The position numbers and the translations under genes are program-made. A stretch of DNA of 64,000 nt from Treponema porcinum (GTDB lineage Bacteria > Spirochaetota > Spirochaetia > Treponematales > Treponemataceae), in NCBI RefSeq assembly GCF_900167145.1, contig NZ_FUWG01000011.1, positions 1 to 64,000 of the forward strand, in the 5' to 3' direction. Under the pieces are notes generated by a model, which saw only the letters and a list, made by a program, of their open reading frames with translations, did no database searches and was not told the origin of the DNA. Below, piece by piece: positions 58,448 to 64,000 of this stretch (position 1 is its first letter; every line of letters starts with the position of its first letter).

Positions 58448-60945
58448 AAAAAACAAATGCCGGACTGGCAGTTATAATTCAGTGCAGGACTTCCTCAACA
58501 AGACTTCCGGGAAAAGCGTTGAAGCTCCTTGGAGGAAAGCCTGTTCTTGAATGGACGCTGAATTCAATGCGCAAAGTGTGCGCAGACAGATATATTGTTG
58601 CAACGGACGAAGCTTCTTATGACGAACTTCTGCCTGTCGTTCAGAGATGCGGCTGGGAACTTTTTGCAGGACCGCTTGAGGACGTTCTTGAACGTTATTG
58701 CATAGTAATTCGTTCCATAAAATGCAGGACTGTCCTTCGCGCTACTGCCGACAATCCGTTTTTATTTTACGAGGCGGCAGAACTTCTGTGTACTGAATTT
58801 GAAAAACAGTCTGAGATTTCAAAATGCGATTATATGACCTGGACTGGGCTTCCGCACGGTTCTGGTGTTGAGATTTTCCGCGCGGACTCATTGCTTGAGG
58901 CCGCCGCTGCAACGACAGACCCGTATGACCGCGAACATGTAGGACCTGCGCTGTATAACCATAAAAACAAATTTACATCGCTTTTTTTTAAAGCTCCGTC
59001 GCGTTTTTATTTTCCTGAATACCGCACAACAATCGATACTCCGTCTGATTTCCGGCGCGCGCTTGCTGTTGTAAACAGGCTTTCCGACGGAAAAATGCCT
59101 TCAGAACCGTACACCACAGAACAGATTGTTTCTGCTGTCAAAGACCCGTTCGTCCACGATACTGTTTTATTTGTTCCGTCTGTAAAAAAAGGATGCGGTA
59201 CAGGACATCTGCGCCGTTGCCTGAAAGCGGCGGTTGATTCCGGCGGATTTGTCTATGTTCCGAAAGACGCCGGTCTTGAGGAAACGGAACTGGTTGTAAG
59301 CGAGTATCTTTCGCTTGAGGACGGACTTAAAGACTACCAGATTGTGCGGACGTTCCCCGAACCAAATGAATTTTCCCTTATAGTAACAGATTTATTTTCA
59401 ATGGATAAACCTCTGGCAGAAAAACTCCATGAAGTTTCCGTAGTTGCCGCCATTGACGAAGGTTCTGCATTTACTCCGTGGTGTGATTATCTTCTTGATA
59501 TCATTCCGTCTGACAATGAAAACAGGGCGGCAAATCTTTCTCTCCCTGCATTCATCGAAAAACCGGTGAACAGGCGGACTGTCGGAACTTTTACTGTATC
59601 AAAAGTTCTTGTTACTTTCGGAGGAGAAGATCCTGCAAACCTTACTGTTCCTGCCGCGCGTTATTTTGCCGGAGCAGGATATTCCGTTACGGCAATTCTT
59701 CCTGAAAAAAAACGTCCTTCTGAACCGCTGGAAAACATAACGTTCATAGAACCTGTAGTGAACCTTAAGGAAACGCTTTACAGATACGATCTGGTCGTAA
59801 CTCACTACGGACTTACGGCTTTTGAAGCGAACAGCGCAGGTTGTGCAGTAATTCTTGCCGCTACAAGCATGCTTCACGAAAAACTTTCAAAGTCTTACGG
59901 ATTTTGTACGCTTTCCAGAAAACAACTTGAATTGCCGTTTGACGCCGCGCTTTTCTCCGACGTTTCAAAGTTGTTCCCTCCGGGCACAGCCTCTGGCGTA
60001 GAAAGCCGCTCTCTTGGCGATTATATAAAAAATCTTGCGCACGGCGCGCGCTTTGAATGTCCAGTCTGCAAAAACAGTGGAAAACCAGCAGAAAAAGAAA
60101 AATCTCCTGAAGAACCGGATGAAATTGTCGCGCGCACTGAATTCCGGACGTTCAGACGCTGCCGTTCCTGCGGAATTATCTATATGTCGTGGTCAATAAA
60201 AAGCGAGGCTGCTGATTACGGAAAATCTTATTTTTCTGAGCAGTACAAAAATCAGTACGGAAAAACATATCTTGAAGATTTTGAATTTATAAAAAAATCG
60301 TGCGGACGGCGCGTAATGGAACTGAATTCAACTCTCAGAATTGCGCATTATGCAAAACCGGCTGTTCTTGACATCGGCTGCGCCTACGGACCGTTTCTTT
60401 CTGCGGCGAATGACAAAGGCTGGCAGGTGTTTGGCACGGATATTGCGGAAGATGCAGTGTCGTATGTACAGAATACGCTGCTTTTCCCTGCCGTATGTGC
60501 TCCATTCCCGGAGTTTGATTCAGCCGTTTCGTTCGGAATAAATCAGTTCGACGCAGTTACTATGTGGTACGTCATCGAACATTTTTCGGATCTTGCGCCT
60601 GTCTTGAAAAAAGTTTCGTCGCTTTTAAAAAAGGGCGGAATATTTGCATTTTCAACGCCTTCAGGGCAGGGAGTTTCCGCAAAACTGAACAGGCAGCATT
60701 TTTTTGAAGAAAGTCCGGCGGATCATTACACGATATGGGAACCGTCGCGTGCAGGAAAAATTCTTCAGCAGTTCGGTTTTCAGATTGTAAAAACTGTGTC
60801 TACCGGTCATCACGCAGAGCGTTTTCCGCAAGTAAAGGCTCACGGCTGGGAAAAAACAAGCCTTCCGTTCAAAATGTATCAGACGGCAAGCAGACTGTGT
60901 AGAATGGGCGACACTTTTGAAGTATACTGCCGCAAGGTAAAATAG
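58444..60945 (+). CDS. SpsF-like cytidylyltransferase / PseG-like / SAM methyltransferase fusion
   Basis: An 833-residue three-part protein. Residues about 1-240: SpsF/NeuA-like nucleotidyltransferase (AVIIQCRTSSTRLPGKALKLLGGKPVLE, shown in part by RTSSTRLPGKAL; RATADNPF). About 243-515: PseG/SpsG-like nucleotide-sugar hydrolase or transferase (GCGTGHLRRCLKAA, VLVTFGGEDPANLT, VVTHYGLTAFEANSAGC). About 535-833: class I methyltransferase with a CPVC...CRSC zinc-ribbon and VLDIGCAYGPFL (about 640). These activities fit synthesis of a CMP-nonulosonate or a related modified sugar. The ATG at 58444 overlaps the upstream stop. Confidence 0.82.
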
Positions 60946-60946
60946 A

Positions 60947-62614
60947 ATGAAAAAAGAAAGCGTATTGATATTGGGCGCAGGACTTATGCAGTCTCCTGCG
61001 ATAAATGCGGCAAAGCGGAACAGATTTAAAACATTCGTCATTGATGCAAATCCAAATGCAGAGTCTGTTTTTCTTGCAGACGAATTCAGGCAGATTGACT
61101 TAAAGGACAAGGAGCGAATTTTTGAATTTGCATCGGAATTGCAGAAAAAGGAAAATCTGAAGGCTGTATTTACGGCAGGAACAGATTTTTCAGCTTCAGT
61201 GTCGTATGTGTGCGAAAAACTCGGCTTGTGCGCCCACAGTTATGAAGCTGCGCTGAATGCAAGCATAAAACCTAGAATGCGCGCCTGTTTTGAACGTGCA
61301 GGCGTCCCTTCACCAGAGTATTTTTCTTTTTCACGCGAATCTGATTTGCAGGACGAACTGTATTGCATTGAGAATATTCAGCAGGCTGTGGAAAAGCTTG
61401 GTTTTCCGTGCGTTGTAAAACCTGCCGACAATATGGGCGCGCGCGGCTGCCGTATGATTCGCTCCAGGGAAGAAATTGTATGCGCCGTGGAAAATGCCGT
61501 AGAAAGTTCCCGGACAGGAACTATTATTCTTGAACGATATATGGAAGGTCCTGAATATTCAATAGATGCTGTTGTGTATAACGGAACGCTGACGGTTACT
61601 GGCTTTGCAGACCGTCATATTTATTATCCGCCGTACTTTATCGAAACAGGACATACAATGCCGACTTCCGCCGGTGAAAAAGAAAAGGCAGAACTTATCG
61701 CGGCTTTTGCCGCCGGGGTGAAGGCTTTGGGACTTACCTGCGGTACGGCAAAAGCTGACATAAAATATACGCCGAACGGACCTGAAATAGGGGAGATTGC
61801 GGCGCGTCTTTCCGGCGGATATATGTCAGGATGGACATTTCCGTATTCCTCAGGGCTTAACCTTACGGAGCAGGCGCTTCTGATTGCAGCTGGCAGAGTA
61901 CCGGAAAAACTGCTCCGTATGCGAAAACCTGTTGAGTTCAGACCATACGTTTCTTCCGGTGCGTCCGCTTCACCGTGCCAACCGCCGTTTGAACTGTACG
62001 AAGTAGTTTCAAAAAAAACAAGCGCCGAACGCGCCTGGATTTCTATTCCGGGAACAATTGCGTCTATCTCCGGTATAAGGCATTCCGAAAGAACGCGCTT
62101 TGTAAAAAACGTGTTTCCGCGTCCTGTACATTCCGGCGAAGAAGCCGTTTTTCCCCGGAACAACGTGCAGAAGTGCGGAAACGCAATTTCCCTTTCTAAA
62201 AACCGTGATAAAGCCGTAAACGCAAGCTGCCGTGCATGCAGTCGCGCGTTCATACGCCTTGAGCCGCATAACGAGCGGACGGAACGTTTCCTGAAGGGCG
62301 AAACGTCTGCTGACGAGCGCGGTTTTCCGCCGCCGGCTTATCGTTCGTTCCTGCAACTGGAGCATACGCCGCTTTCCGGGATTATTCCGGAAAATTCTTC
62401 CGTCCTTCGCTCTGTTCCTCCTGAAATACAGCCGCTTCTTGACAGTGCGGAAACTGACTGGAACTATCTTACGCTCCGAAAGTCCGCAGAACGTTTTGAC
62501 AGACTGTGCCGGAAACACCCTGCAATTCCGCAGGAACGCTTCTGGAAGGCGCTTTTAAAAGGCGGAATTCAAGCTGCCGTTTATGTTTCAGACTCACTTT
62601 CCGAAAATAAATAG
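60947..62614 (+). CDS. ATP-grasp ligase with C-terminal extension
   Basis: A 555-residue enzyme of the ATP-grasp superfamily (carbamoyl-phosphate synthase/D-Ala ligase-like), joining a carboxylate to an amine or thiol using ATP. A Rossmann-like start (VLILGAGLMQSPAINAAKRN) is followed by the grasp domain at about 110-310, with GFPCVVKPADNMGARGC, IILERYMEGPEYSIDAV and GEIAARLSGGYMSG. Residues after about 400 are rich in Arg/Pro/Ser with a helical end and not recognised. The gene starts one base after the fusion gene, so it belongs to the same operon; it may add an amino acid or acyl group to the glycan. Substrate unknown. Confidence 0.8.
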   Translation: MKKESVLILGAGLMQSPAINAAKRNRFKTFVIDANPNAESVFLADEFRQIDLKDKERIFEFASELQKKENLKAVFTAGTDFSASVSYVCEKLGLCAHSYEAALNASIKPRMRACFERAGVPSPEYFSFSRESDLQDELYCIENIQQAVEKLGFPCVVKPADNMGARGCRMIRSREEIVCAVENAVESSRTGTIILERYMEGPEYSIDAVVYNGTLTVTGFADRHIYYPPYFIETGHTMPTSAGEKEKAELIAAFAAGVKALGLTCGTAKADIKYTPNGPEIGEIAARLSGGYMSGWTFPYSSGLNLTEQALLIAAGRVPEKLLRMRKPVEFRPYVSSGASASPCQPPFELYEVVSKKTSAERAWISIPGTIASISGIRHSERTRFVKNVFPRPVHSGEEAVFPRNNVQKCGNAISLSKNRDKAVNASCRACSRAFIRLEPHNERTERFLKGETSADERGFPPPAYRSFLQLEHTPLSGIIPENSSVLRSVPPEIQPLLDSAETDWNYLTLRKSAERFDRLCRKHPAIPQERFWKALLKGGIQAAVYVSDSLSENK

Positions 62615-62672
62615 CAGGGAAGTGTAATACAAATTTGCATTATAAATTTAACTGACTTTTTATGGGAATGTT

Positions 62673-63740
62673 ATGAAAAAACAGATTGAACAGATATTTT
62701 TTATTGCAGCCGCTTTTTTCTTTTTTCAGACGGCTGCCCTGAATGCACAGGACAGTATTCCGCAATCATCAGGGCGCATTCCGCTTTTGGATGCTGTTAA
62801 AAATGAAGGAATTGTATTTTTCTGGGATTCGCTTTCGCAGACAGGCGTTTTGGAGCGCAGCGGACATCAGCTTTCGTTCCGTGCAGGCGAACAGCTTGTG
62901 CTTTTGGACAGCGAACTTATTATGCTCACCGATGCACCGTCAGTTCAGGACGGAACGGTTACCGTTACAAAAAAATTCCTTGAACTTGCAGACGATTACC
63001 TCAAGCCTTCAAATGACGGCGAAGGATTTAAAATCGGTGCAATTTTAATTGATCCCGGACACGGCGGAAAAGACCCGGGTGCTGTGGGAACTTTTAAAGT
63101 AAACGGAAAGCAGGTAAAAGTTCAGGAAAAAGACGTAGTTCTTTCCGTCGGAAAAAATTTGTATTCCCGCTTAAGGCAGTCATATCCCGACAAGCAGATT
63201 ATTATGACTCGCTCCACGGATGTTTTTCTTACGCTCGGCGAACGCACTGATATTGCAAACAATGTAAAGCTCGGTGAACGCGAGGCGGTACTGTACGTGT
63301 CCATTCACGCAAATGCCTCTCTTGATAAAAAAGCAAGCGGCTACGAAGTCTGGTATCTTTCTCCGGGCTACCGCCGTACAGTAATAGACAGTTCCGCTGC
63401 AGACGACGATAAAAGCCTTTTCCCTATACTGAACTCTATGATGGAAGAAGAATATACGACCGAAAGCATTTTGATGTCAAAATTCATTATGGACGGACTT
63501 CAGGCACAGATTGGTGACCAGACTAAGGCACGCGGCATAAAGGCGGAAGAATGGTTTGTCGTCCGTAATGCAAATATGCCGAGCGTCCTTATAGAAGTCG
63601 GATTTGTAACGAACGAAAAAGAAGCGCTGAATTTGAATTCCGATACATACTTGCAAAAGACGGCGCTCGGTATATATAATGGAATACAGGCGTTCGTAAC
63701 TCATTTTGAGCGCTCAAGAGGATTTACACAGGCACGATGA
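62673..63740 (+). CDS. N-acetylmuramoyl-L-alanine amidase
   Basis: A 355-residue exported peptidoglycan amidase (Amidase_3 family), cleaving the bond between MurNAc and L-Ala. A signal peptide (IEQIFFIAAAFFFFQTAALNAQ) precedes an N-terminal beta region (about 30-110). The zinc-amidase domain starts at ILIDPGHGGKDPGAVG (about residue 124), continues with SIHANAS (second metal His), and ends with VLIEVGFVTNEKEA containing the catalytic Glu. GGGA precedes the ATG. It is 58 bases after the ATP-grasp gene; the last codons overlap a GerMN gene (ATGA). Confidence 0.92.
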   Translation: MKKQIEQIFFIAAAFFFFQTAALNAQDSIPQSSGRIPLLDAVKNEGIVFFWDSLSQTGVLERSGHQLSFRAGEQLVLLDSELIMLTDAPSVQDGTVTVTKKFLELADDYLKPSNDGEGFKIGAILIDPGHGGKDPGAVGTFKVNGKQVKVQEKDVVLSVGKNLYSRLRQSYPDKQIIMTRSTDVFLTLGERTDIANNVKLGEREAVLYVSIHANASLDKKASGYEVWYLSPGYRRTVIDSSAADDDKSLFPILNSMMEEEYTTESILMSKFIMDGLQAQIGDQTKARGIKAEEWFVVRNANMPSVLIEVGFVTNEKEALNLNSDTYLQKTALGIYNGIQAFVTHFERSRGFTQAR

Positions 63741-64000
63741 AAATAAAAATACCGCGTTTACGCATACATTCCTATATTCTGCTCGCCGTTATTGCCCTTT
63801 CTGCGGCAGTTTCTTTTATTGTTTGGGCAGTGCATTTTCCCGGAGTCAGAAGGACTTTTGTCTACGAGTCTGCAGCTTCCGGTTCTTATTCAATAGAATC
63901 CCGGTATCTAGTTTCCGATCCGGAGCAGGGAAAAATCCGCAACTATATTGACGAACTTCTGCTCGGTCCGATTTCAGAGCATTGCCGCCCGATATTTGCT
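63737..64000 (+). CDS. GerMN-domain protein, truncated by the window end
   Basis: The first 88 codons of a gene that continues beyond the window. A short basic head (KIKIPRLRIH) leads into one membrane helix (SYILLAVIALSAAVSFIVWAV, residues about 11-31). The following RYLVSDPEQGKIRNYIDELLLGP is the usual start of GerMN domains, which are found in spore germination and spirochaete envelope proteins. The ATG overlaps the amidase TGA stop, so the two are translationally coupled and probably both act at the cell wall. Confidence 0.75.
   Translation, partial: MKIKIPRLRIHSYILLAVIALSAAVSFIVWAVHFPGVRRTFVYESAASGSYSIESRYLVSDPEQGKIRNYIDELLLGPISEHCRPIFA

Noticed and set aside
62635-62663. Promoter before the amidase gene
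   Set aside because: TTGCAT is reasonable but the -10 at 17 bp (TTTTAT) is weak; read-through from the ATP-grasp gene is just as likely.

Overview
The window looks like chromosomal DNA of a spirochaete, most probably a gut or rumen Treponema. The support is: a strand-switching set of housekeeping genes of moderate GC content; a spiro-SPASM-type protein next to SpsF/PseG-like sugar genes; LptF/LptG-type permeases; many TPR proteins; ThrRS without a TGS domain; CCA-less tRNAs; and a tmRNA tag ending in ALAA. No transposase, integrase or prophage gene was seen. The only accessory trace is at the extreme left edge: one degenerate repeat that closely resembles Cas12a (type V-A) CRISPR repeats, as expected for the last repeat of an array lying to the left.

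Layout. 1-2232: CRISPR end, GNAT acetyltransferase, STAS protein overlapping a RelA/SpoT-like synthetase. 2296-8219: dut, lptF, lptG, tgt and an exported HEAT-repeat protein, tightly packed. 8235-13089 (minus): DEAH helicase, CapA-like lipoprotein, pta. 13185-17267: GH31 glycosidase and a Uup-like ABC-F protein. 17320-23837: tRNA-Gly(CCC), then rimP-nusA-infB-rbfA-truB behind a strong promoter and a leader terminator. 23855-26334: bactofilin, TPR protein, mtaB. 26422-29718 (minus): tRNA-Pro, a Trp/Tyr-type ABC importer and a 50-aa protein. 29801-33124: a DUF5718-like protein and an exported six-hairpin glycosidase with an elaborate control region. 33158-35207 (minus): a 59-aa ORF and thrS. 35290-39256: feoAB fusion, ssrA (tmRNA), hslO. 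39285-43049: RND/MMPL exporter plus LolA-like partner. 43115-45788 (minus): SpoIIE phosphatase, STAS and HATPase partner-switching operon. 45845-48887 (minus): ParB-like protein, metallophosphoesterase, membrane TPR protein with an Mrr-like end. 49255-52167: two TPR proteins. 52205-55928 (minus): xseA, xseB, mutL. 55951-64000: spiro-SPASM protein, glycosyltransferase-like protein, SpsF-PseG-methyltransferase fusion, ATP-grasp enzyme, cell-wall amidase and a cut-off GerMN protein.

Promoters are easy to read here. Many match TTGACa-N17-TAtAaT almost exactly. At dut, the GH31 gene, bactofilin and xseA the predicted +1 falls on the A of the ATG and no Shine-Dalgarno is visible, so these mRNAs are probably leaderless; four more genes look similar. 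At three divergent gene pairs the two -35 boxes overlap.

The most interesting material is: the Cas12a-like terminal repeat; the leaderless and shared -35 promoters; the spiro-SPASM glycan cluster, with a radical-SAM-like protein that lacks the FeS motif and a three-enzyme fusion; the operator and stem-loop region before the exported glycosidase; and several housekeeping proteins with unusual modules (NusA zinc ribbon, IF2 Gly/Arg-rich segment, TPR-Mrr membrane protein).
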